DNA from: Streptomyces lydicus
GTDB taxonomy: Bacteria; Actinomycetota; Actinomycetes; Streptomycetales; Streptomycetaceae
Length of the DNA: 64,000 bases
Direction: 5' to 3'
Assembly (NCBI RefSeq): GCF_004125265.1
Contig: NZ_RDTE01000003.1
Span: forward strand, 6,820,001 to 6,884,000
Shown here: one piece after another, positions 38,309 to 45,988 of the stretch
How positions within the stretch are numbered: position 1 is the first letter of the stretch
How the letters are laid out: every line of letters starts with the position of its first letter
Program-made: the position numbers and the translations under genes
Notes under the pieces: generated by a model
Databases searched by the model: none
Seen by the model: the letters and a program-made list of their open reading frames with translations, nothing else
What the model was told of the DNA's origin: nothing

Positions 38309-38644
38309 GGCGCTCTCCCTTGAGCCTGAAGTGCTGCTCGCTCCGCCGGGCGCGGCGGAGCGTTGCTGTACACAGCGGATCGTTGCTGTGCGCATCTGAT
38401 CCTGTCACGGACGCGGGGGGTGGTGTAGGGGCGAGTGGGAGGCGTCCGCGGTGGGGCGGACGGGGCGGGCCGGGCGGTGTGCGGTGTCGGGCCGGGGTGG
38501 GTGCGGAGGCGGTGGCCCCGCCGGTCCGGAGCGGGTTCTGAGCAGCTCCGGGGCAGGTCCGGGGCAGGTCCGGGGCCGGGCCGCGGCGGGGAGCCGCGGC
38601 CGTCGCGGCGGGGATTGTCAGTGGGGCGTGGCAGGATCGGGGGC

Positions 38645-41383
38645 GTGGCAGCAAAGGCAGCGAAGAAGAGCGAAGCGACCGGCACCGAGGCGGCGGCGGG
38701 CGGCCGTCCCCGCCTGCTCCTGATGGACGGGCATTCCATGGCATACCGGGCGTTCTTCGCCCTGCCCGTGGAGAATTTCACGACCGTCACGGGGCAACCG
38801 ACCAATGCGATCTACGGCTTCGCGTCGATGCTCGCGAACACCCTGCGCGACGAGGCGCCCACGCACTTCGCGGTGGCCTTCGACGTCTCGCGCAAGACCT
38901 GGCGGTCCGAGGAGTTCGCCGACTACAAGGCGAACCGTTCCAAGACCCCCGACGAGTTCAAGGGCCAGGTCGAGCTGATCGGCGAGCTGCTCGACGCGAT
39001 GCGCGTCAAGCGGTTCGCGGTCGAGGGCTTCGAGGCCGACGATGTGATCGCCACGCTCACCGAGCAGGCCACCGCCCAGGGCTTCGAGGTCTCGATCGTC
39101 ACGGGCGACCGCGACTCCTTCCAACTGGTCTCCGACGACGTCACGGTCCTTTACCCCACCAAGGGCGTCTCCGAGCTGACCCGCTTCACCCCGGAGAAGG
39201 TCTTCGAGAAGTACGGCCTGACCCCCGCCCAGTACCCGGATTTCGCCGCGCTGCGCGGCGACCCGTCGGACAACCTCCCCGGCATCCCCGGCGTCGGCGA
39301 GAAGACCGCCACGAAGTGGATCAACCAGTTCGGTTCGTTCGCCGAGCTCGTGGAGCGCGCCGAGGAGGTCAAGGGCAAGGCGGGCGTCAACCTCCGCGAG
39401 CACCTGGACGCGGTGAAGCTCAACCGCCGGCTCACGGAGATGGTGCGTGATGTCGCGCTGCCGTGCGGCCCGGCGGAGCTGACCCGCGAGGCGTACGACC
39501 GCGATGCGCTCACGGTGTTCCTCAACGGGCTGGAGATCCGCAACCAGGGCCTGCGCGACCGGCTGCACGCAGTCGACCCCGGAGCGGCCGAGGCCGCCGA
39601 GGAGGCCGCCCCGGCCCCGGGCGTCGAGGTGGACGGCACGGTCCTCGGCACCGGCGAACTCGCTCCGTGGCTGGCCGAACACGGCACCGGCCCGCTGGGT
39701 GTGGCCACGGTCGACGTATGGACGCTGGGCAGCGGCAGCGTTGCCGAGGTGGCGCTGGCGGCCCCCGCGGGCCCGGCCGCCTGGTTCGACCCCGCCCAGC
39801 TCGACGAGGCCGACGAGCAGGCCTTCGCCGCCTGGAGCGCGGACGCCGCCCGTCCCAAGGTGATGCACAACGCCAAGGGCCTGATGCGGGTCTTCGGCGA
39901 GCACGGCTGGCGCATCGAGGGCGTCTCCATGGACACCGCCCTGGCCGCCTATCTGGTCAAGCCCGGCCGCCGCTCCTTCGCGCTGGACGCGCTCTCCCTC
40001 GAATACCTGGGACGTGATCTCGCCCCGGCCGCGGCCGGCGACGGCCAGCTCGCCTTCGGCGCGGACGAGGAGGCCGAGGCGGACGCCCTGATGGTGCAGG
40101 CCCGTACGGTCCTCGACCTGGGGACGGCGTTCGAGGCGAAGCTGGCGGAGGTCGGCGCGGCCGATCTGCTGCGCGAGGTGGAGCTGCCGACCAGCGAGCT
40201 GCTGGCCCGGATGGAGCGGGCCGGTATCGCCGCGGACCGGGGCTGGCTGGAGCGGATGGAGCAGCAGTTCGCGGGGGCGGTGCAGCAGGCCGTCAAGGAG
40301 GCACACGCCGCCGCGGGCCACGAGTTCAACCTCGGCTCGCCCAAGCAGCTGCAGGAAGTCCTCTTCGGCGAGCTGGGCCTGCCCAAGACCAAGAAGACCA
40401 AGACGGGCTACACGACCGACGCCGACGCCCTGGCCTGGCTGGCGTCGCAGACCGACAACGAGCTCCCGGTGATCATGCTCAGGCACCGTGAGCAGGCCAA
40501 GCTGCGGACGACCGTCGAGGGCCTGATCAAGACCATCGGCGCCGACGGCCGGATCCACACCACCTTCAACCAGACCGTGGCGGCCACCGGACGGCTGTCC
40601 TCCACCGACCCCAACCTCCAGAACATCCCGGTGCGCACGGACGAGGGCCGGGCGATCCGCCGCGGCTTCGTCGTCGGCGAGGGCTTCGAGTCGCTGCTGA
40701 CCGCCGACTACAGCCAGATCGAGCTGCGGGTGATGGCGCACCTCTCCGAGGACGAGGGCCTGATCGAGGCGTTCACCTCCGGCGAGGACCTGCACACCAC
40801 CGTCGCCTCCCATGTCTTCTCGGTCGAGACGAACCAGGTCGACCCGGAGATGCGCCGCAAGATCAAGGCGATGTCCTACGGCCTGGCGTACGGCCTGTCG
40901 GCGTTCGGTCTCTCCCAGCAGCTGGGCATCCAGCCCGAGGAGGCCCGCAAGCTGATGGACAACTTCTTCGAGCGGTTCGGCGGGGTGCGCGACTACCTCC
41001 AGCGCGTCGTCGAGGAGGCCCGCGCCACCGGCTACACCGAGACCATGCTCGGCCGCCGCCGCTACCTCCCCGACCTCAACAGCGACAACCGCCAGCGCCG
41101 CGAAATGGCCGAGCGGATGGCGCTCAACGCCCCGATCCAGGGCACCGCCGCCGACATCGTCAAGATCGCGATGCTCCGGGTCGACGCGGCGATGCGGGCC
41201 GACGAGCTGCGGTCGCGGATGCTGCTCCAGGTCCATGACGAAATCGTCGTCGAGGTCGCCCCCGGCGAACGCAAGAAGGTCGAGGAACTGCTCCGCCGGG
41301 AGATGGCCGCGGCGGTCCAGCTGAGTGCCCCGCTCGATGTCTCGGTCGGCTCCGGCAAGGACTGGGAGTCGGCGGCGCACTGA
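38645..41383 (+). CDS. polA: DNA polymerase I
   Basis: 912 residues, acting in Okazaki-fragment maturation and repair. GTG 38645 gives an Ala/Lys-rich N-terminus before the 5' nuclease domain (about 23-310: LLLMDGHSMAYRAFFALP, FEADDVIATL, GDRDSFQLV and GDPSDNLPGIPGVGEKTA). The 3'-5' exonuclease-like domain (about 340-530) is Ala-rich and, as in other actinobacteria, probably lacks proofreading. The polymerase domain has motif A DYSQIELRVMAHLS, motif B KIKAMSYGLAYGLS and motif C LLQVHDEIVVE. A terminator hairpin follows at 41404-41424. Confidence 0.97.
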   Translation: MAAKAAKKSEATGTEAAAGGRPRLLLMDGHSMAYRAFFALPVENFTTVTGQPTNAIYGFASMLANTLRDEAPTHFAVAFDVSRKTWRSEEFADYKANRSKTPDEFKGQVELIGELLDAMRVKRFAVEGFEADDVIATLTEQATAQGFEVSIVTGDRDSFQLVSDDVTVLYPTKGVSELTRFTPEKVFEKYGLTPAQYPDFAALRGDPSDNLPGIPGVGEKTATKWINQFGSFAELVERAEEVKGKAGVNLREHLDAVKLNRRLTEMVRDVALPCGPAELTREAYDRDALTVFLNGLEIRNQGLRDRLHAVDPGAAEAAEEAAPAPGVEVDGTVLGTGELAPWLAEHGTGPLGVATVDVWTLGSGSVAEVALAAPAGPAAWFDPAQLDEADEQAFAAWSADAARPKVMHNAKGLMRVFGEHGWRIEGVSMDTALAAYLVKPGRRSFALDALSLEYLGRDLAPAAAGDGQLAFGADEEAEADALMVQARTVLDLGTAFEAKLAEVGAADLLREVELPTSELLARMERAGIAADRGWLERMEQQFAGAVQQAVKEAHAAAGHEFNLGSPKQLQEVLFGELGLPKTKKTKTGYTTDADALAWLASQTDNELPVIMLRHREQAKLRTTVEGLIKTIGADGRIHTTFNQTVAATGRLSSTDPNLQNIPVRTDEGRAIRRGFVVGEGFESLLTADYSQIELRVMAHLSEDEGLIEAFTSGEDLHTTVASHVFSVETNQVDPEMRRKIKAMSYGLAYGLSAFGLSQQLGIQPEEARKLMDNFFERFGGVRDYLQRVVEEARATGYTETMLGRRRYLPDLNSDNRQRREMAERMALNAPIQGTAADIVKIAMLRVDAAMRADELRSRMLLQVHDEIVVEVAPGERKKVEELLRREMAAAVQLSAPLDVSVGSGKDWESAAH

Positions 41384-41403
41384 GCCGGGAAGCGGGCCGG
41401 TGA

Positions 41404-41424
41404 CGGCGCGGGCGCCCCGCGCCG
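41404..41424 (+). terminator. terminator after polA
   Basis: A 9-bp stem CGGCGCGGG (41404-41412) with CCCGCGCCG (41416-41424) closes a CGC triloop 20 nt after the polA stop. Confidence 0.7.
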
Positions 41425-41573
41425 CAACCGGCCACGCAGCCCTGCCGCAACCCGGCCCGCACCGCACCGAATCGCGGTCGGTTCGGGCCTGCTCGACGGT
41501 GGCCCGAAAGCGGTTGTCGCCCGACGCGTCATGGATCCTGTTCCCCCCAAAAGCGCTCTGCTTTGATCACTCC

Positions 41574-42275
41574 GTGATACGTCGTGTGGCCCGAGCCCTG
41601 GGCACCTATCTCTCCCGCAGCCCGGTCACGGCCGGCTATGCCGGACTGCTGTTGTCGACCCATCTGTGGTGCACTGCGGTGCTGTCCGCCGCGGAGGCAC
41701 AGCGTGTGGTGCTCGGCGTCAGTACGAATCTGGACAACTTGCAGGACCATCCGGCCCGTGTGCTGGCGGGCAGCATGCTGTTCTTCGACGGCACGCTGAC
41801 CGAGATCACCTCAGAGGCCTTCGCCGGCACGCTGATCACGCTCGGTCTCGGCGTCATCGTGTGTCTGGCGTGGCTGGAGCGACGGTACGGAGCGAGGCGT
41901 GCCTGCGCCCTCTTCGTGCTGGGGCATCTCGGTGCCACCCTGCTGACCATGCCGTTGATCCACGTGGCTCTCGCTCATGGCTGGTACCCGGACAGCGTCC
42001 GGCATGCCACCGACTTCGGCATCAGCTACGGGGCCGAGACGGTCCTTGCGACGGGGGCGCTCCTGCTGCGCCGGGCGCGGTGGCTCGCGGCGGCCGGTGT
42101 CGTCGCCTGGCCGGTGCTCGGCGGCGACTGGAGCGGGCCGCTACCCGACTTCACCACCGTCGGACATCTGCTGGCGGCCGCCATCGGCTTCGTCTGCGGA
42201 GCCTTCCTGCTGCGGGCCGCCCGGCGCGCCGCCCCGGCCGCGGTGCCGCAACCCGCCCCGGCACTGGTCGAGTAG
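41574..42275 (+). CDS. rhomboid-like membrane protein
   Basis: 233 residues, about six membrane helices. A Ser in FGISYGAE (Ser151) lies in the position of the rhomboid GxSG nucleophile, and a His in TTVGHLLAAAIGFVCG (His198) in the last-helix position, 47 residues later, a spacing close to that of GlpG. A further His in VLGHLGATLLTM (His118) could match the oxyanion-side histidine. The GxSG motif is not perfect (GISYG), so an inactive rhomboid relative is possible. GTG 41574 follows an ACTCC tract; no good Shine-Dalgarno is visible. Monocistronic. Confidence 0.75.
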   Translation: MIRRVARALGTYLSRSPVTAGYAGLLLSTHLWCTAVLSAAEAQRVVLGVSTNLDNLQDHPARVLAGSMLFFDGTLTEITSEAFAGTLITLGLGVIVCLAWLERRYGARRACALFVLGHLGATLLTMPLIHVALAHGWYPDSVRHATDFGISYGAETVLATGALLLRRARWLAAAGVVAWPVLGGDWSGPLPDFTTVGHLLAAAIGFVCGAFLLRAARRAAPAAVPQPAPALVE

Positions 42276-42575
42276 GCCGACGAGCGTCGCGGGCGCGGGT
42301 AACCCGAAAGGCGCCCCGGGCGCCGAAGAGCACGGTCGGGGCGGTCAACGGACCATGCGCCGCGCCGGTCCGCCGGATGGCGGGGAGCGCGGCACGGCCG
42401 CGGCATGACTGAGCGTAAACGGCAGGCCGCCCCTCCTGGATCGATTCGGATCATTATGTGTCCGATGTTGGTGGTAGATGCCGGGCCCGAGTTGTCGTAG
42501 TGTCGCCTGAGTTGGAGCGCTGGGGAGCGCAACACCGCGTCAGGGCGCGGTAGGCAACGCGGAGGGGAACCACGT
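42276..42575. promoter_or_regulatory. promoter and structured leader of the lytic transglycosylase gene
   Basis: 300 bp. Close to the start codon, two hairpins can form: GCGCT/AGCGC around 42513-42528 and ACCGCG/CGCGGT around 42533-42550, followed by the ribosome-binding site GGAGGGG. Cell-wall lytic genes in Streptomyces often carry c-di-AMP riboswitches, but I could not match that consensus, so I call only a structured leader. Confidence 0.35.
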
Positions 42576-44405
42576 ATGGCAGCCACATTCCGAAGGCGGC
42601 TCCGTAGGGGAGCGGCCTCGACAGCGGTGGCGGCCGTGGTGCTCGCCGCCCTGACCGCCTCTCAGGCACCCGCCGCCACCGAGGCCCCGGCCGCCAAGGG
42701 GCCCAAGCCCGCCCCACCCGCCGATACCCCCATCGACGGTGGTTCGGCGTACTTCACCGACCGGCCGCCCGTCCACCGGCCGGCACCGCCGCACGAGACG
42801 CACCACACCGGCCAGGGCCCCGTCCTCGGCACCGGGCCCGCCGAAGCCGGTCTGCCCGCCACCGTCCTGGCCGCGTACAAGAAGGCCGCCTCGACGGTCG
42901 GTGCGTCCGATCCGGGCTGCCGGCTGCCCTGGCAACTGCTCGCCGGAATCGGCAAGGTCGAGTCCGGACAGGCACGCGGCGGGGCGGTCGACGCCGAGGG
43001 CACCACCCTTCAGCCGATACTCGGCCCGCAGCTCAACGGCCACGGCTTCGCCCTGATCAAGGACACCGACGGCGGCCGCTACGACGGCGACCTCACCCAC
43101 GACCGTGCCGTGGGCCCGATGCAGTTCATCCCCTCCACCTGGTCCAACGGCGGCCCCGACGGCACCGGTTGGGGCGCCGACGGCAACGGCGACGGCAAGA
43201 AGGATCCCCACAACGTCTTCGACGCGGCCCTCGCCGCGGGCCGCTATCTCTGCGCCGGCGGCCGCGATCTGTCCGTCCAGGCCGACCTGGACCGGGCGAT
43301 ACTCGGCTACAACGCGTCCGAGGACTATCTGCGGACGGTGCTGTCCTGGTACGCGTTCTACCGCAAGGGCACCCACGAGGTCCCGGACGGCCGGGGCGTC
43401 CTTCCGGTGCACCGCGACGGCACCGGCAGGTCCGGCGGCCACGGCGACGGCCGTACCGGCGACGCCTCGCACCCCCACCACAGCTCTCCCGCGCCCGGCC
43501 GGCACAAGGGATCCGGCGGATCCGGCACCGGCACGCCGAACCGCCCCGGCAGGCCCGGGAGTTCGGACGGCACCGGTCACACTCCGGGCGGCAATACGGG
43601 GACACCGACCCCGAAGCCCCCGAAGCCCCCGAAGCCCCCGAAGCCCCCGAAGCCCACCCCGAAGCCACCCACCGAGCCCGCCCAACTCACCACCCTCGAA
43701 CGGGTCGGCGACAAGGACTTGAGCGCCACCGCCGGCACCGAGTTCGCCGCATCGCCGCGGGTGCGCGCCAAGGACGCCGCCGGCAAGGCCGTCGCCGGCG
43801 CCCCCGTCCGCTTCACCCTGCCCAAGACCACCGGCGCCCGGTTCCCCGGTAACGCCACCTCGGTCACCGTCCCGACGGACAAGGACGGCCTCGCCACCGC
43901 TCCCACGCTGCGTGCGGGCGAGGTGGCCGGTGCCTTCACCATCAGGGCCAGCGCCGTGGGCCGCACCGCCCCCGCCCTGGCCTTCGACGCCACCGTCAAG
44001 GCCAAGCCGGCGCCGAAGGCCGACAAGCTCCTGCGCACCTCGGACAAGGAGCTGACGGCGACCGCCGGACAGGCCTTCGCCGAGGACGCGGTCGAGGTCA
44101 AGGCGACTTACCGGGGCAAGATCGCGCCGGGCGCCGCGGTCACCGCGACCATGGTCACCGACGACCCGAAGCAGCCCGAGGAGAACGACAAGGGCCCCTA
44201 CTTCAAGGACCCCACGGCCACCGGCGACGGCAAGGACAAGCCGGTCCGCACCCTCACCGGGCTCACCACCGACGCCCACGGCCTGCTGAAGCTCCCGAAG
44301 ATCTACACCGATACGCACGCCGGTACGTTCCTGCTGCGGCTGACCACCGCCGACGGCGCCGTACTCACCATCGAGCTCAAGGTCGCCGCCCCGACCGGTT
44401 CCTGA
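42576..44405 (+). CDS. secreted lytic murein transglycosylase with Ig-like repeats
   Basis: 609 residues. A Sec signal (STAVAAVVLAALTASQAPA) is followed by an SLT/MltB-type lysozyme-like domain (about 85-260): LPWQLLAGIGKVESGQA carries the catalytic Glu, RAVGPMQFIPSTW is the family motif, and NVFDAALAAGRYLC and AILGYNASEDYLRTVLSWY complete it. A long Gly/His/Pro linker contains a Lys-Pro-Pro repeat (about residues 343-362). Two Ig-like domains (about 365-470 and 475-605, with LTTLERVGDKDLSATAG and LLRTSDKELTATAGQ) resemble bacterial cell-wall Ig modules. It should cleave peptidoglycan glycan strands, anchored or positioned by the repeats. Confidence 0.9.
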   Translation: MAATFRRRLRRGAASTAVAAVVLAALTASQAPAATEAPAAKGPKPAPPADTPIDGGSAYFTDRPPVHRPAPPHETHHTGQGPVLGTGPAEAGLPATVLAAYKKAASTVGASDPGCRLPWQLLAGIGKVESGQARGGAVDAEGTTLQPILGPQLNGHGFALIKDTDGGRYDGDLTHDRAVGPMQFIPSTWSNGGPDGTGWGADGNGDGKKDPHNVFDAALAAGRYLCAGGRDLSVQADLDRAILGYNASEDYLRTVLSWYAFYRKGTHEVPDGRGVLPVHRDGTGRSGGHGDGRTGDASHPHHSSPAPGRHKGSGGSGTGTPNRPGRPGSSDGTGHTPGGNTGTPTPKPPKPPKPPKPPKPTPKPPTEPAQLTTLERVGDKDLSATAGTEFAASPRVRAKDAAGKAVAGAPVRFTLPKTTGARFPGNATSVTVPTDKDGLATAPTLRAGEVAGAFTIRASAVGRTAPALAFDATVKAKPAPKADKLLRTSDKELTATAGQAFAEDAVEVKATYRGKIAPGAAVTATMVTDDPKQPEENDKGPYFKDPTATGDGKDKPVRTLTGLTTDAHGLLKLPKIYTDTHAGTFLLRLTTADGAVLTIELKVAAPTGS

Positions 44406-44490
44406 CCACACTCCCGGCCCGTCGCCGCGGCCGGTCCCGCACCCCGCGGGCCGCCGGTCCGGCATCGCCCCGGCCGGCCCCGGCACTCTG

Positions 44491-44538
44491 GCCGGGCCGA
44501 CGAGCCGGGCCGCCCCACCGGGCCGACGAGCCGGGCCG
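44491..44538. repeat. 21-bp direct repeat before a terminator
   Basis: CCGGGCCGACGAGCCGGGCC occurs within 44491-44512 and again at 44518-44538, about 90-130 nt after the transglycosylase stop. Each unit is itself partly dyad-symmetric. Confidence 0.7.
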
Positions 44539-44557
44539 GCCGCCGCGCCGGCCCCGC

Positions 44558-44597
44558 CACCGCCGTCCTGCCCTCCGTCCAGGGCAGGACGGCGGTG
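44558..44597 (+). terminator. strong terminator upstream of the small peptide gene
   Basis: A perfect 17-bp inverted repeat (44558-44574 with 44581-44597) closes a 6-nt loop. It ends transcription from the transglycosylase gene. Confidence 0.85.
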
Positions 44598-44674
44598 TCA
44601 CGTGTTCTCATCTCGGCCGCCCGTTGCTACGGTGCCCCCGCCCTGACGCTGCATCAGCTCTCGGGAGGCCGACC

Positions 44675-44809
44675 ATGCGCGCCCTGACAGCAGCCGCGGC
44701 CGGACTGGCCGCGGCGTTCGCCCTCGTGCTCACCCTCGCGGCGATCGGCGCACCCCACGGCACGACCTCGCCCAAGCCGCTGCTGACCACCGTCCCCAAG
44801 CACCCCTGA
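44675..44809 (+). CDS. 44-residue membrane or secreted peptide
   Basis: ATG 44675 has GGGAGG 6 nt upstream. The product has one hydrophobic stretch (LTAAAAGLAAAFALVLTLAA) and a C-terminal tail ending LLTTVPKHP. I recall a conserved small Streptomyces family with a very similar ending (annotated SPW_0924 in some genomes), but cannot verify this. It lies 18 nt before the DUF3068 gene and is probably co-transcribed with it. Confidence 0.7.
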   Translation: MRALTAAAAGLAAAFALVLTLAAIGAPHGTTSPKPLLTTVPKHP

Positions 44810-44827
44810 GGGAGGGACGCCACCGCC

Positions 44828-45937
44828 ATGCGTCGCACTGTGCCCACTCGGGGGACCACCCCCGCGTCCCCGGCCGGCTCCGCCACCGCGGGCCCCGGCC
44901 GGCGCGGAGAAGCGCGAGGGATGAGCCGCCCGGCGAGCCTGGTGCTGCTCGCCCTCGCCGTCTTCCTCACCGCCCTGTCCCCGCTGATGCGGTGGTACGC
45001 CTTTCCGCGGCTCGCCAAGATCCCGCCCGGCCAGTACCAGGACATGGTCCTGGAGGCCAGGCCCGCCACCCTCCTCAACTACGGGACGATGAAGGCCGAG
45101 CGCGTCCCCCGGGTCACCATCGTGCAGACCCTCAAGGGCGATGTCGCCGCGTCCGACCGCATCGAACAGTCCGCGGGCCGCGACGTCGTCGTCTGGGACG
45201 CGCTGTCCTACGTCGTGGGTCCCGACGGCAAGATGGTCTCCGAAATCCCCGAGCGCTACCTCTTCGACGCACACTCCCAGGAACCCGTGCACGCCACCGG
45301 CGAGATGGTCGACGGCGACCGGGTGCACCGCGAGGGCATCGAGTACAAGTGGCCGTTCCTCACCGAGAAGCGCGACTACGCCTACTTCGACGCCCAGACC
45401 CGCACCTCGGCCCCCATCCACTACAGGGGCACCCGCACCTTCCACGGCCTGGAGGTCTACTACTTCGAGCAGACCGTCCCCTGGACCAAGGTCGCGTTCC
45501 CCAAGAAGATGCCGGTCAGGGGCATCACCCCGCAGTCCGTCGAGAAGATGGGCACCACCCGCTGGTACACCACCAAGCGGATGTTCTGGGTGGAGCCGGT
45601 CACCGGCGCGCCGGTCAACGGCCAGGAGATCCACCGGGAGGAGCTGCGCGGCGGCCAACTGCTGCCCGGGGGCGGCAAGGTCACCGCGTTCGCCGGCCAT
45701 GTGAAGATGCGCGACGACTACATCGACTCCACCGTGGCCCTGGTGACCTCGCAGCGCACCCTCGTCCTGCTGCTCACCCGCTACCTCCCGTGGGGATTCC
45801 TGGTCCTCGGCGCCGCGTCGCTCGCCCTGAGCCTGCACCTCGAAGCCCGCGGCCGCCGCCCCCGCTCCCCGGCCGGCAAGGCGCCCGCCCCCGCGCCGCC
45901 GTCGTCCGGCGACGGCATTGTCAGTGCCGGCCCGTAA
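44828..45937 (+). CDS. DUF3068 (PorA-family) membrane-anchored protein
   Basis: 369 residues. A first membrane segment (SLVLLALAVFLTALSPLM) and a last one (YLPWGFLVLGAASLALSLHL) bracket a large extracytoplasmic beta-rich region with WPFLTEKRDYAYFDAQTRTS and the following YRGTRTFHGLEVYYFEQ. This is the DUF3068 pattern of actinobacteria, annotated in databases as PorA family. A start at ATG 44921, immediately before the first helix (MSRPASL), would give 339 residues and may be the true one. The function is unknown; an envelope role is likely. Confidence 0.82.
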   Translation: MRRTVPTRGTTPASPAGSATAGPGRRGEARGMSRPASLVLLALAVFLTALSPLMRWYAFPRLAKIPPGQYQDMVLEARPATLLNYGTMKAERVPRVTIVQTLKGDVAASDRIEQSAGRDVVVWDALSYVVGPDGKMVSEIPERYLFDAHSQEPVHATGEMVDGDRVHREGIEYKWPFLTEKRDYAYFDAQTRTSAPIHYRGTRTFHGLEVYYFEQTVPWTKVAFPKKMPVRGITPQSVEKMGTTRWYTTKRMFWVEPVTGAPVNGQEIHREELRGGQLLPGGGKVTAFAGHVKMRDDYIDSTVALVTSQRTLVLLLTRYLPWGFLVLGAASLALSLHLEARGRRPRSPAGKAPAPAPPSSGDGIVSAGP

Positions 45938-45988
45938 CGTGAACACATGACGTCAGCGAGCCGCCTCCGCGCCCCTCCGGCCCCGTGC

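Noticed and set aside
38618..41467. A 949-codon open frame on the minus strand opposite polA
   Set aside because: It mirrors polA codon structure; high-GC genes routinely leave such antisense frames open. The product is compositionally odd and without motifs.
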